NCBI GenBank assembly: GCA_963513935.1
Contig: OY740774.1
Coordinates: forward strand, 85,770,890 to 85,834,889
Length of the DNA: 64,000 bases
Reading direction: 5' to 3'
Source of the DNA: Aphrophora alni
Taxonomy: Eukaryota; Arthropoda; Insecta; Hemiptera; Aphrophoridae
In this document: in pieces, positions 36,888-49,889 of the stretch
How the letters are laid out: every line of letters starts with the position of its first letter
How positions within the stretch are numbered: the first letter of the stretch is position 1
Notes under the pieces: model-generated
The model's database searches: none
Told to the model about the DNA's origin: nothing
The model's input: only the letters and a program-made list of their open reading frames with translations
Translations under genes and position numbers: made by a program

Positions 36888-37640
36888 CGTTTAAAAACTG
36901 TCTACAACTAAATTAAATCTTTTGCAAATACAAGTTTTTAAATCTGTTGTAAAAATTCAAGTGTGTGTATTAACTTTTTTTTATTTTGACGAATAATTTC
37001 AATGTTTTTTTTAACGTAGATATATTTTAATTAGGCAATTCAAATCTGTTATTAAAAAAAAGCGATAAATTGAGTAGGTCACGAAAAATCATTGGTCAAA
37101 GGGCAAATACTCGATCGGTTATCTATAATACGACATGGAATCTCGAATGATCTCGTTTATAGAATAGAAGATTTAATATAATTACGTCAACGACTCCCTT
37201 TGTTTAATGTTGATTACTTTAAATTAAGAAAATTAATTTTCTTTCGTTGATTATTGACACTAAAGTGTTTATTTAAAGAATTTTATATATAGAGAATTTG
37301 TTTTCTGCGTTTTTAAAAAGATAATTTTCGTTATAGATATGGTGTCCCATTTTGGTTGGTAAACTAGATTTCCAAATAAAATAAAAGATTGATACATATT
37401 TAAAGGTATTATTGAGATGATATGTGGTATGCAGAAAAGATAAGTTGGACAAAAATGCTCGCTACTGGTAACTGATTGGTAAATTTATAGCCTCCATTTT
37501 TTTAACACTAGAAACGGATTTGGTTTTGTAAATAGCAGATCTTTCTTGTACGTTTCAATATGGCAAAAAACTACAGTTTACAATAAGCTTTGGTCTCCAA
37601 AACGAATGGGATATCTGTTAGTAATTGTTTGTCTTCAGTT
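36888..37640. other. 5' flank of transporter exon A
   Basis: AT-rich sequence upstream of the exon A start codon, expected to contain its promoter and 5' UTR if the exon is used as a first exon. I see no convincing TATA/initiator pair or upstream exon. Confidence 0.4.
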
Positions 37641-37735
37641 TCCAACTCCCATCATCACCTAGTCTTCCGCCACATTTTGAACTATTTTCTTCTCGGTTTT
37701 TCTTCTCCATCTATTCGTCCATCATACTTTTCTAG

Positions 37736-38130
37736 GCATCTCCCATCTATTCGTCCACCACATATCCTTCATCTTTCATCTTTCATCCCCCATCACTTAT
37801 CTGGCTTCGCCACATATTCGTCCATCACTTATCTAGGGACCCCCCACTTATTCGTCAATCACTTATTTAGACACCCCCATCTATTCGTCCATCACTTATC
37901 TAGGCTTTCCAATATATTCGTCTATCACTTATCTAGGCTTCCCAATCTATTCGTCCGTCACTTATCTGGGCACCCCCATCTATTCCTCCATCACTTATAT
38001 AGACACCCCATCTATCTAGCTTCCCAATCTATTCTTCCATCACTTATCTAGGCATCCCCATCTATTCCCCCATCACTTATCTAGACAACGCCCATCTATT
38101 CGTCCACTACTTATCTAGGCATCCTCCATC
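37736..38130. repeat. 33-bp minisatellite
   Basis: CACTTATCTAGG-type words occur at 37826, 37860, 37893, 37926, 37959 and 37992, about 33 bp apart, around ATTCGTCCATCACTTATCTA. Because 33 is a multiple of three, a 153-codon frame (37590-38051) stays open; it is not a gene. On the minus strand the array directly follows the 3' end of a LINE relic. Confidence 0.9.
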
Positions 38131-38134
38131 TGGG

Positions 38135-38850
38135 CATTTCCCCTATCTTCCATGCGAATTATATTCCCGAGTCATCTGATTCTCATAGTCTTATCAAATC
38201 ATTTATCAATTCATCTATATCTCTGTTACTTCGTCTTTTATTCTCACAGGCCTAAACGATCTACTGAGTATTCTTCTTTCAAAGACTCTTAGGAAGTTTA
38301 CGTTGTCCTTTACAATGATACAGGTCTCCGCTACATAACTACAGGACGTATTGCTGTTTTGTAAAATTTCAGTTTTGCTTCTTTTGTTTGGTTAAAAACC
38401 AAATTTTTATGAACATACTATGTCCGATTACTATGATTCGATTCAAAATTAAACTAGTAATCTTGTTCCCATTTTTAAAATTAGCTCACAGGCACCTGAA
38501 TTTGGTCACTCCCTGACACTAACTTCACTGTACCTAGTTCAACAGCTGAAACCTCCGTATACTTGTTTTTACTTTCGCCTTTATTTCGTGTCTCTGCATT
38601 TAACTCTTGAAATATCTTTTTAACTTAACCTAACTTTCTTAACTACCTGAATTTCGTCATCGGAAACTTCTTAATTTCCTAGAGCTAAAGAATATATTTT
38701 CTTTAGTTTTCAACTTGGGTGGAGCCAGGATGAACAGTGTTGGAGACAAAATGGACCTTTGTCTTACTCCAAATGTTATTTTGGAACTGTTATTGTCGGA
38801 AATAAAGGTTTCGGTTTCTTGAAGCTGGAACATCCAGATTGCGAGTGAAA
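38135..38850 (-). pseudogene. LINE ORF2 relic (RT and C-terminal region)
   Basis: The minus strand near 38750-38850 reads QETETFISDNNSSKITFG, then VRQRSILSPTLFIL, matching the RT motif GVRQGxxLSPxLF. Near 38230-38345 it reads YVAETCIIVKDNVNFLRV and FERRILSRSF, matching the common LINE pattern YGAETWTLTKKDExxLxxFERKxLRxIFGP. Next to it is LGNIIRMED (compare WLGHxxRM). The catalytic YxDD segment is missing or unreadable. Stops and frame changes are frequent. Confidence 0.75.
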
Positions 38851-40550
38851 AAGTTGGGGATCAAACTTCACCAAACTTGACATTTCGTATCTTGAGTAAG
38901 AAAACTTTTATATTTTGATCACGTAGTAAAAACTTCTTACAGAAAAGTTGAAAAGATACAACTTTTATTAAAATTTTTGTTCTGTACTACTGCTCATTAC
39001 GACTCACACTAATTTATTTAAATCTTCAAAACACGTGTTGCATTCCTATTTAGAGAATCCATTGCAATATACCACAAAGCTCACTATGGTGCAACCTCGA
39101 AAGACCTAGTCTTGTGTTAGATCCCTCTCTTTCCTACCAAGTCTCTCTTGACCAAATTTTGATGTTTTCCGACCCTGACGCTATTAGAGTATTTTATGTT
39201 CTTTTATTCCTTAGCGATAATGACTGAGATGTTTACACCTTTAAACAAGAAGACAACAATGGAATTTTGAAGTGACTACTTTGAGTGAAATTTTTAAACT
39301 GGATTAATACATTGTTCAATCCAACTCCAAAGCACTTCACTCATAATTTTTTAAAGATTTGTAAACGCGTTTGTCGTCTCCGTAACAAACATTCCGAAGA
39401 AATAATAAATGTTCGTTTCGCATTGCTAAAATTGAAAAGGATTCATGTACTCGTATTCGATTAAAATACAACTCTATACTGAGAATTAATGTAACAATCG
39501 AAACTTTTGATTATATTTTATGGGCACAATAAGGTTAATATTTTTGTAACGTAAAACATACATACTGGATATCTAACAGATAAGGAGTTATCGACATAGC
39601 TGTTAATACTGGACAATACCGATTATCGTAAACGATATATACGACAATTGAATTCTGGGTGTTTTACAAATTGGGCGGCGATAATGTGCTCAAATTTTCG
39701 ACAATTTGAACGAAATGATTTTTAAACCTGACCTCGTAATTATTAATGAGGTTTCAAATTGTATCATCCCAATTATAAGTAAATTTAAAAGAATGGTAGT
39801 TTGTAAAGGCTAAAAACCTCTAGGTTATCATCACTTTTTTTAAAAAAGGAAGAAAAGATCATAAAATAAAGACCATTAGCCCTCAAACTTTAGTAGCGCC
39901 AGAATAGAAAAAGAAAAATAGTCATGAGTATCCAGATAAGGGATATGAAAGAGAGGGATTTAACCCAATACTAAATAAAAAAAGGTGTTGATCCATCTCT
40001 CGCAATTTCCAAACCTGTATTCACTACAGTGGTAATATCTTCATTTCATACATCATTATAAGATAACCCAATCTTAATTGTTGTACGATTATAACTGAAT
40101 TGAATGACAAGGAGTATTAATTTTTCATCAATCTGTGGATGAAAGAATCTTGTAAATCTGTTTTTTACCGAACAACTTTTATAAATAGGAATTTTAATAA
40201 AAATAAACAAGGAATAATTGCTTGTTTGGACTTGTTTATGTAAGTTAAAACAGGAAACAAATAATTTTGTAAAGAAACTTTTAACAATCATAAATAAAAA
40301 AAAAAAAAACTTTATAAGAAATATCATTCCAATTATACAGGCCCATCATAAAATGCAAACAGATCCTCTATATGTAATACCAAAAGTTATTTCTTGGGCT
40401 TTGTAAGAAATGTTAAACTGTATTGGTAGATCAAGAAGTCTTAGGGTTAGTTTGTTGAAAACATTTGCGACACAGGTTTTGAATCTCGTAATTTTGTATA
40501 TCAATAAAATCTTGACGACTGCTTAACAACGGTATACATATTAATAAGGT
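38851..40550. other. Gene-free stretch with dispersed repeat copies
   Basis: It contains a minus-strand copy (about 39070-39230) and a plus-strand copy (about 39810-40030) of the GVDPARL-type dispersed repeat. The rest is AT-rich with no coding signal. Confidence 0.5.
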
Positions 40551-40554
40551 TCCA

Positions 40555-41060
40555 ATCGCTTCGCTCATGTCAGCCTTGGTAGTCTTGAAGCTGTACAGAA
40601 GTGAATAATCATCCATCGGCTACGTTTATGTCGGTAACGCGGCCCTGGTAGCCTCGAAGCTGAAGTGAATAATCATCCACCGGCTACGTTTATGTCGGTA
40701 ACGCGGCCCTGGTAGCCTCGAAGCTGAAGTGAAGAAGCCTCCACTGGCTACGCTTATGTCGGTAACGCGGCCCTGGTAGCCTCGAAGCTGAAGTGAAGAA
40801 GCCTCCACTGGCTACGCTTATGTCGGTAACGCTGCCCTGGTAGCCTCGAAGCTGAAGTGAAGAAGGCTCTACTGGCTACGCTTATGTCGGTGACGCGGCC
40901 CTGGTAGCCTCGAAGCTGAAGTGAAGAAGCCTCTACTGGCTACGCTGATGTCGGTAACGCGGCCCTGGTAGCCTCGAAGCTAAAGTGAAGAAGCCTCTAC
41001 TGGCTACGCTGATGTCGGTAAAGCGGCCGTGGTAGCCTCGAAGCTGAAGTGAAGTACGCT
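40555..41060. repeat. GC-rich 64-bp tandem repeat, about 8 copies
   Basis: GTCGGTAACGCGGCCCTGG begins at 40630, 40694, 40758, 40822, 40886, 40950 and 41014, exactly 64 bp apart. A diverged first copy is at about 40569. The unit (…GTAGCCTCGAAGCTGAAGTG…) is far more GC- and CpG-rich than the surroundings. It lies between the two alternative first exons. Confidence 0.95.
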
Positions 41061-41639
41061 ATCATGCTTACGTACTAGCTACTATAACGGGATGTGGAAA
41101 ATCACTTTCCATTTCCTGAGACAATAAAAGGGGAAAATCACTTAAAAAGAGAAATCGAAATTGCCGAGGATTACTAAACTTACCTTATAGGTACTTCGTC
41201 TACTGGGTAAGTAAAATTTTTGGGTTTTGGTTCTATGTCTACTTATTTTCTGGTGAAGATTGAATATTTATTTATCCTCATAGGTTTATTACTAAAAAAA
41301 ATTTACACTTTAATTGAATTACGAACTAGTTATTTTTAAAGTAGTGAAAAAATTATACGAATAGCAAATATTTGTTCACACCTAATATAAAATCATTTAA
41401 AAGATTAAAAAGAAAAGATTCTAATAGTTGAAGATGCGCTTGTTCAACATTATTAACTTTAGTTTCTTTCTTATTATAAAATCTAAAACAGTTTTGTTTA
41501 TTCCCTTGCGTGTATTTAATTATAAATTGCATATGAATTTGTTAATATTTTGTAAGAAAATCAAGACAAGACCATTCAAATTAAGATAACTTTTATAAAA
41601 ATAAATTAGATAGATAAATAACAGAAAAAATAACACAGA

Positions 41640-42885
41640 TTAATATACTAAAGGATAATAACAAACATGAAAGACTTGAAGTATAATTGAAATTGTTACG
41701 CATCAGGAAAACGTAACAAAAATAGATATAAGCAAAACAACAAACATATAAAAACTGTGAAGAAACATAAAATAATTTATGGTAATTGGAAAATATAATA
41801 AAAATTGATGTGATTTAGGAAAACAATAAAAATAAAGAGCATAAAGAAAAATTTAAGGTAAAGGAAAAAAAACAACAAAATCACAAATTGATATATTAAA
41901 GGAAACACAAAACATTTTATAAAGACTAAAAAAACATATAAAGGTAATTAACGTAAAAGAAAAAACAACAGAAATTGATATAAAGGAAACACTAACATAT
42001 AGAAATGGTGAAAAAACATATAATGTAAATTAAGGTAAATAGAAAACATATCACAAATTGATATAGTAAAGGAAACAACAAGTTTATGGAAAGAGTAACG
42101 AAAGATCAAAAGTAAATTAAGGTGACAGCAAAACAACACAAATTGAAATACTAAAGGAAAACATCGAGTTTATTGAAAGGGTAAAGAAATATATAATGTA
42201 AATGAAGGTAACAGTAAAACAAAACACAAATTGAAATACTAAAGGAAATCAACAAGTTTATGGAAAGGGTAAAGAAACATATAAAATAAATCAAGGTAAC
42301 AGTAAAACAAAACACAAATTGAAATACTAAAGGAAAACAACAAGTTTATGGAAAGGGTAAAGAAACATATATAGTAAATTAAGGTAACAGTAAACCAAAA
42401 CACAAATTGAAATACTAAAGGAAAACAACGAGTTTGTGGAATGGGTAAAGAAACGTATAAAGTAAATTATGGTAACAGGAAAACAAAACACAAATTTAAA
42501 TACTAAAGGAAAGCAACAAGTATATGGAAAGAGTAACGAAACATCAAAAGTAAATTAAGTTAACAGTAAAACATAACACACATTGAAATACTAAAGGAAA
42601 TCAACAAGTTTATGGAAAGGGTAAAGAAATATATAAAGTAAATTAAGGTAACAAGAAAACAAAACACAAATTTAAATACTAAAGGAAATCAACAAGTTTA
42701 TGGAAAGGGTAAAGAAATATATAAAGTAAATTAAGGTAACAGTAAAATAAAACACAAATTGAAATACTAAAGGAAAAGAACAAGTTTATGGAAAGGGTAA
42801 AGAAACATATAAAGTAAATTATGATAACAAAAAAACATAATACAATTTGTCATACTATAGGAAAATAACAATTATAGAAATTGTA
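41640..42885. repeat. AT-rich 88-bp tandem repeat
   Basis: GGAAAGGGTAAAGAAACATA-like words start at 42262, 42350, 42438, 42526, 42614, 42702 and 42790 (spacing 88). More diverged copies extend left to about 41640. It ends about 200 bp before the donor site of transporter exon B. Confidence 0.92.
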
Positions 42886-43082
42886 GAAGAAAATATAAAA
42901 TAAACTAATAGATGACAGTTATCAAAATCAATTCAAAGAATAGGAAAACAGGAAAATATAATGCAAACTAGAAAATAACGGGTAAAAATAGATATAAAAT
43001 AAGAAAACAAGAATCAGAGCTGCAGGAAAATTATAAACAAATTAATAGCTAACATAAAAACATAAAAGTTAACTATACTCAC

Positions 43083-43893
43083 CTACTAAAGGTCCTTCAG
43101 TTAACGGCAGGGCTGCCACTATAAATAACAAAATTGACCTCTTAAACCCTTCTCGTTTCTTAATCAATGCCGTAATAGATTGTAACGCTTGTTCTGGATC
43201 AAAAAACCTTTTTTTATTAGTTTTCATCATCTCTACATCGAGTTGTGTATTTTTTACAAACAGGAAAATACAAAATAACGCAACACAATTCAACAGTGCG
43301 GTTATTAAAAACACTCCGTAAAATCCACATTTCAAATATAAAAATCCACCCAAAGCAGCACCGATGGGGGTACTGATGAAAAACAAAGCTACTGTTAAAC
43401 CTAACCTAAACGTTCTGTTTTCTTTTGTGGTAATATCAACCAAATAACAGTTAGCACCAAGAACTAAACACCCTCGACCTCCAGTCAAACCTGGTATTAA
43501 TCCTTCAGTTAATGCTGCAACGAGTGGAGGCCATGACCAATAATAAACATTAACTATACATAATAAATCTGTAATAATTTGTCCTATTATTGGTAGAATC
43601 AATAATGGTCTGCGACGTTTTCCATTGTTGTCGCTCCAAGCGCCCGCAAAAATTACAAATATGACTGGTATTGATAAATGAGTGAGTTTACTCCACGTGT
43701 TTATAAATGTGACATTTTTCTGCGAGGAAACTTCATCGGTACACTTTGCCAATACGTTCGGTTGTATATCAGGATGGCACGATTTTTGTAATAACAAGTT
43801 TAAACCGCACATAGACGATATTGCTGTTGCAATAAAATATAAACATAATGCTGGCTCCACTGTAATGCATTTAACAAAAGGCTTTCGAATCAT
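43083..43893 (-). CDS. Alternative first coding exon B of an SLC46/PCFT-like MFS transporter
   Basis: This exon encodes 270 residues plus one base, starting MIRKPFVKCITVEP and ending before GTGAGT. The ATG has a purine at -3. It covers the N-terminal half of a major facilitator protein, about TM1-6. An extracellular loop carries CHPDIQP and an N-glycosylation sequon (NVT, residues 60-62). MFS motif A (GAWSDNNGKRRRP, about residues 84-96) lies between TM2 and TM3. A later stretch, ITTKENRTFRLG, resembles the SLC46/PCFT pattern DVTSEENRT. Known family members are proton-coupled plasma-membrane transporters; the substrate cannot be inferred here. The protein is about 60% identical by eye to exon A at 36074-36887 and ends in the same phase (one base, G). 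No separate downstream exons are visible before exon A, so I infer splicing to the exon at 24829. It could instead be a broken duplicate, but the frame is fully open. Confidence 0.88.
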
Positions 43894-44440
43894 GACTAAA
43901 ACGTTTCTCGAGATTCAAGTAATATTTACGAAATTTTATCTTAACAAATAAAACTTTATTACAGTACTAGTTGATTATGTATCTTGACTGTTTATTATAC
44001 TTTATCTACAATTTTTAATCTTTTGTCATGTTGTCAACGCATGGAGGGTATTCATTGCACGGTAATAATGTTAAAACTGTTGTGTCTGTTTTGTGATATT
44101 GAAGTAATAGGTGTGCAATTATTGTGCAAACTTCTCGCTCATGTATATATATTACTAGTTGTAAAAAGTGTAGTTTGTAATCTATTGTCGATTGTAAAAT
44201 TATTGGTTAGACTGAAATATAATAAATATTAGTGTACAACTAAATATTGGGGATTACTTACTGGTCATAACAAGAAGCAACGAGATTTACTACCAACTTT
44301 CCTGTTACCTATATTTTAATAAATATTATTAAATTAAAAAATATATATAATAGTTTGAAGCAAAAAGATTGTTTATAAACTGAAAAGTTGATGTTTTATC
44401 TGCACTTAAGATTCAACCAACCACTAATTCTTTAAAGTCG
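43894..44440. other. 5' flank of transporter exon B
   Basis: Upstream of the exon B ATG; presumed promoter and 5' UTR. No upstream exon is recognised. The frames at 43682-43951 and 43984-44232 on the plus strand have no supporting motifs. Confidence 0.35.
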
Positions 44441-45670
44441 GTGAACTTACGTAAACAATTGTTTCATGCGTACTTAAGACCAATACAGCCTCCGAATTTT
44501 AAAAACGATTCTTTAAAATGTGCCTCCTTACCTGAGCAATAATTTTTTAAATGAACTTAAGATCCAACCAAACACTGATTCTTTAAAATATGCCCCCTTA
44601 TCTGAGAAATTTATTGTGCATTTAAGATCCAAACAACGACCACTTACTTGGAAATAGGTTTTTAATGTGTACTTAAGATACATCCAACTACTGATTTTTA
44701 AAGTAGGCCTCCTTTTCTGAGAAATACTTTTTTAAGTGAACTTATGGTCCAAACAATCACTGATTCTTTAAAGTTGGCCTCCTTACCAATAGGTGTGTTA
44801 TTTGTAGTAAGAACCACAGGTTCTTTACAATCTGTATCCTTACCTGAAACGTAGTTGTTTTAGGGCCAATCAACCACCAATTCTTTAAAGTGGTCCTCCT
44901 TATCTGAAAAATGTTTTTAAGTCAAGTTTTGATAAAACCAACCATCGATTCTTTAAAGTGGTCCTCCTTATCTGGAAAATGTTTTTAAGTGAAGTTTTGA
45001 TTCAACCAACTATCGATTCTTTAAAGTGGTCCTCCTTATCTGGATAATGTTTTTAAGTGAACTTTCGATACAACCAACCATCGATTCTTTAAAGTGGGTC
45101 TTCTAACCTGAGAAATAGGTGTTACGAGCGTTTAAGATCAAACCAACCACCGATTCTTTAAAGTCGGCGTTTTATATGAGAAATAGGTTTTTTTCAGTGA
45201 ACTTTTTATAAAAAAAACCACAGATTATTTAAAATGGACTTCTTTACCTGAGAAATAAGCGTTTTATGTACACTTAAGATCTATCCAACTACCGAGTCTT
45301 TAAAATGGGCTTCCATAACTGGGAAATAGCATTTTTAATTGAACTTCAGATTTAACAAACCACCGATTCTTTAAAGTGGGCCTCCTTACCTGAGAAATAG
45401 ATGTTTTACGTGCACGTAGAGATCGAACTAACCATCTATATTTAAAGTAGGGCGTCTCATCTGTAGAATACTTCTTTTCTGTACACTTATGATTCAATCA
45501 AACACCTTTTCTTCAGTGTGTACCTTCTTACCTTAATAATAAGGTTATTGTACGTTTATGATTCAACCATTCACCGTTTATTTTAAGTGTACTTCGTTTT
45601 CTGCAAACTACGTGTAATTAAGATCTAACCACCGACAGTTTCTTTAAAGAAGACTTGCTTACCACGGGTC
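44440..45670. repeat. Diverged tandem repeat of about 65-75 bp
   Basis: GATTCTTTAAAGT recurs about every 65-75 bp (44507, 44577, 44762, 44947, 45015, 45083 and on). Between them are CCTCCTTACCTGAGAAATAG and AACTTAAGATCCAACCAACC. The copies are 70-90% alike by eye, so this is an old array. Confidence 0.88.
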
Positions 45671-48600
45671 GGAAAAACTAAAATAAAAGTTGTCACACAT
45701 GGGTTTTTATACGCATACCGTCAAAAGGAAAAAAAACTAAAATACAGTTATATATAATAAATAATATTACATATTAATATTGGTGATTATTTACTGGTCA
45801 AATAATAGACTAATAATTAGCAACAATATTTATAATTAACATTCCTATTATTTATATTTTAGAAAATCTTATTGTTATTATTATTTATATTATTATTCGT
45901 ATGTTAGTAAATCCAACAATTTATGACTGTGGTAGTAAAATAACAAGACCAAGTGGAAAAATTAGGAAGTACTTAACGTTTTTTTAAAGTAAAACTTTAA
46001 ACCACTTCTCCGAAAGTAAATATAATGAAGTTTGGTTAGTGACATTTTTTTTGTTAGAACTTGAAGAAAAATACAATATCAACACGCTTTTGCTATACTT
46101 TTTATACTTTCAAAGTAACATTAACAAAACAATTTTTTCGGATTGTTGTTTAATTTCTGACCATTATATATTTAATGAAAGATTTATTACTGTAAAGTTT
46201 GATAGACATAATATCTTTTTAAACACTACTTTCAACCATTTATTGCACTTTTTCGTTCAAATTTGAATCACTGTACCTCCAAAACTATATATTGAAATGA
46301 AATACGAATGGTCACATTGTTTTTGTTTAAGAATGAAAAAAGTATTCTAGATCTATTGCAATGTTATTTAAGCTATTTAAGCTATAACAGAATACTAAAA
46401 TAACTGTTTTCGGTTTAAAATGTTTATTATTATAACTGTTTTTAAAAAAAATTTAAAACATCGTTATTTATGTCAAAATACAGCTGAAAATAAATGAAAA
46501 TTTTCGATTTTCAATTTGATCGATGTCTAGACTTGTGTATTGTCACTCTATAATCAACTAGAGTTATGCTGTAACAAATCAGTGGGGAAGCGTTGAGATA
46601 TGAGGAAGCTGATAGTGAGAAAATAAAAAATGGAGATTCGATCTTACTCAAAAATTTAGATTTACGGTACCGAACAAAATAAAAAACTCGAGATTTGGTC
46701 AAACTATTCCAACATGTGATATTATATAAAAATATACTCTATTTTCACTGTAAAGTACCGCAACATGGATATGTGCTGTAGAGATAAGTATCAGACTATA
46801 AGGTGTACGTGTCCACAGACACCTTAATATAGAACATGTCTTCTGTATCGTAAACGTTTGTAACATTTGAGATGCTTCGAAGTTTGATAAGGTATACGTT
46901 ATCGCCTAATTGATGAGAGGTGTGATGGAGGTAGGGTGGTTACAGCCATAATTGGAAACCCAGTTTATTTGGTTCGGAGGTCCTTAAAACCATAAAAAAT
47001 TTCCTCTATTCTAGGTATATATATATAATAATTACACTGTAGACTTTGTGACAGCGGGTGTTATCTCGTTTACTATGCATTTAATCTTAATAAGTCAAGT
47101 CATTGTATGTAAAAGACAATTTGAGTTGAATAGACGATTAAACTAAAGTAGGGCAAGAGATAGTGAGAGAGAAAGAGATAACGATAAGATAACTTTTATG
47201 TTGTTAATGAAAGACCAAAATATAATTCTAACGTTTTACATTGTGCATTAAAATAATTTCTTTTATCCCTATTCGTTTTCCTTCTATAATTCAAAACATT
47301 AGCTTTGACGTAAAATTTTATTAAGTCTAATCAATATTTAAAAATGTATAACATATCCGGTCGATTGAAGTAAAATTATAATATATATATTTTTGGAAAT
47401 ATAAAAATTATAATTAATATATTTTATTGGAAACCATTAGATTGTTTGATAATCTCTTGCATATTAAACGTGTCGTAGCTACATTTCAATTAATAAGGAT
47501 TGTTTTAAACATATAAAGATTAATTATAACAAATATATTGAAACTATGCCATGATAAAATGAGTTTCAAGGTTAAATTTTATTTTCTCATAATACATACG
47601 TGGTATAGAGCAAGTTATGTGATTGTTAAAAATAAGATTGTAAACATTACTGTGTGTACAAAACTTAGACTAGTAAATGATATTAAAGTTACTGTACACA
47701 TGAACAAAACACCCTTCAATGGGAGATGTTATGTGCTTTATTGTGGCTGGTTTCTTGCATTGTGCTGTGATTTACTATTTATTGGTATCGAGTTTTGTAA
47801 AGGCGAAAAATCTCTCGGTCATCATCGTTAAATAAAAATAATACTTCTTAAAAATTGAGTATTAAATTAAGATCATAAATAAAATTTCAAGCCCTCAAAT
47901 ACTCAATATTGTCAGTGTTAGGAGAGAATAAGGGTTGATCGAGCCTGATAGGAAAGATGAAATTCATTGTTCGTATAACCGTTTTAAATGCAGTTCCTTT
48001 CAAATTTTTGTTGCAAAATATCTAAAAACCCATTGATATTACAAAATTTTTCGTCAACAGAATGTTTAACCCTTTTAATTTTGAACGAAATCACATCTTT
48101 ATTTTTATTGGTAGATTGAAAAATAGCGGCAATATTGGTAAAAAACTAAACTAAAACTAATTCTTGTTAATTATCTAGCATTCAGCAGACAACTTATTAA
48201 TTATTTTAAAAGTATACTCGAAGTGGTGGAAAGCTGAGATAAGCTCTTGTTTGTTTTTGTAAATTTGTAAATAATCTTGATATTTCGGCTACCTTTCGAA
48301 ATCGTCGGTTTTCAAAACCAATTATATTAATGCGATTTTTGAAATGGTTACGTGAAAAGTTGTCACATTTTTGCAGTAGACTTTAAACTAATAGAAAACA
48401 CATTAAAATTTGGTTTTGATATCATATTCCGTTATATATTTGTTTTAAAAAAAAGACAGACACAAAAGAAGTATTTTTTTGGACATAGCCTACGTTCATA
48501 AGAGTGTTTTTCTTTATTTTGATGTTCAGAATAAATTTCCAAAATCGGTAGACTAATTTTAATCATGCAACTTCCTTTATAAAGACAGTCTCAAATTACT

Positions 48601-49759
48601 CCAATCGGATCATGGTGGACACTTCATAGTCGGCTTATCTGTGAAAGAGATCACAATAGCTTTTTATAGTCTACTAGAAAGTTACTAAAATAATGTCTAC
48701 CTCTCTATATTTTATTTTCTATTTTTACAGTTGTACCATTAAGTACGGCTCCAGAAAAACTGAAATGGGAACAAATTCATTCTTTCACCAGCTGCACTTT
48801 AACATTAAATCCCATAACTATTTCTATTTCTTCAAGGTGTTTATATCAGCAAAAAGTTTATTACACAAGTCATTAAAGTTGTTTTTCTAGGTTAATATTG
48901 TAAAGAGATAATACGTCATTAAGTATATAAAACAAAATACCTGTATACTAACGTACATTTTGAAACAATCCAAAATGTTTAGTTTAGAGAAAATAATTTC
49001 AACAATTTCTCTTTTCAACTCATTCAGTTTCATTTTTTTGTTCACATACGGGTTGGGTAAAATGTTGGGGGACATATTAAAACTTTGTAGTCCTATCAAA
49101 AATATCCTTTATTTATTTTCGTAAATGAGTAATGTAATTACTATAACGATATCTCTTTTCAATTACTTCAGATTAAATTAGTATTTCTTTCCTTTTCAAA
49201 AATGATTAACATTACTAAGTAATATTGTTAATTTACCTAGTTATTTGGGACAGGAAATTAAAGTTTTAATATATTTTTAAGATAATCCCTTTAGTGAGAT
49301 AGTTTAAATATGATCTTAGTCGGGATTTAAAAGAAAACCGTATGTTGAAAGGAAAAACAATCTGACTACTATCATAAGACTTTAGTCATAGCCTCAGAAA
49401 TAGCTAATTCTAAATGTTCTGGTAGATTTGAGGTTTAAGTAGTCACTTCTCTTATTAAAGAGCGCCACTACGTTAGTGGATTCGAAATGCATACAGGACG
49501 AAAGTAGTGCGTATTTAAAAATAATTAAAAAAGATAATGGACTGAGAGGCTGTTGTAAAACATGCTCTTTTCTTAAAATATGCTTCAAAAGTTTTATTCA
49601 CATTTGAGCGAAATATGAACAATATTTACTCAAATCAGTGTGCAAAATCGCAAATAAAAAAAAAAATCGGTTCAAGAATACTTGGCAAAAAACAAAAATG
49701 AACTTTGATAACCGTCATTAAACTCGATTTGAATCAAATACGAATTACGCTCAAAGTGG
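45671..49759. other. AT-rich gene-free stretch
   Basis: No exon-like frame or recognisable protein. It contains a GVDPARL-type dispersed repeat copy at about 47800-48010 and a CAAAATGG-type fragment near 48300. A segment at about 48795-48880 has a direct, about 80% similar partner at 54240-54330 on the other side of the hAT element. Confidence 0.5.
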
Positions 49760-49889
49760 AGGGAAGGCAGTGCTTAATTTCTAAAATTTTAGGTGTGGGA
49801 ACGCTCATTTATTCTTATAAACCACCCTCTCTATTTTCTAATAAGGCCTAGTTAAACATTCCCTCACCCCCACCCCCGTTAATATCTCG

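Noticed and set aside
37590..38051. 153-codon plus-strand ORF
   Set aside because: It is held open by a 33-bp (11-codon) tandem repeat; no protein signature.
43083..43893. Exon B as a complete independent transporter gene
   Set aside because: The open frame ends at a GT donor after TM6, and no C-terminal exons were found before exon A; alternative first exon is simpler, though not proven.
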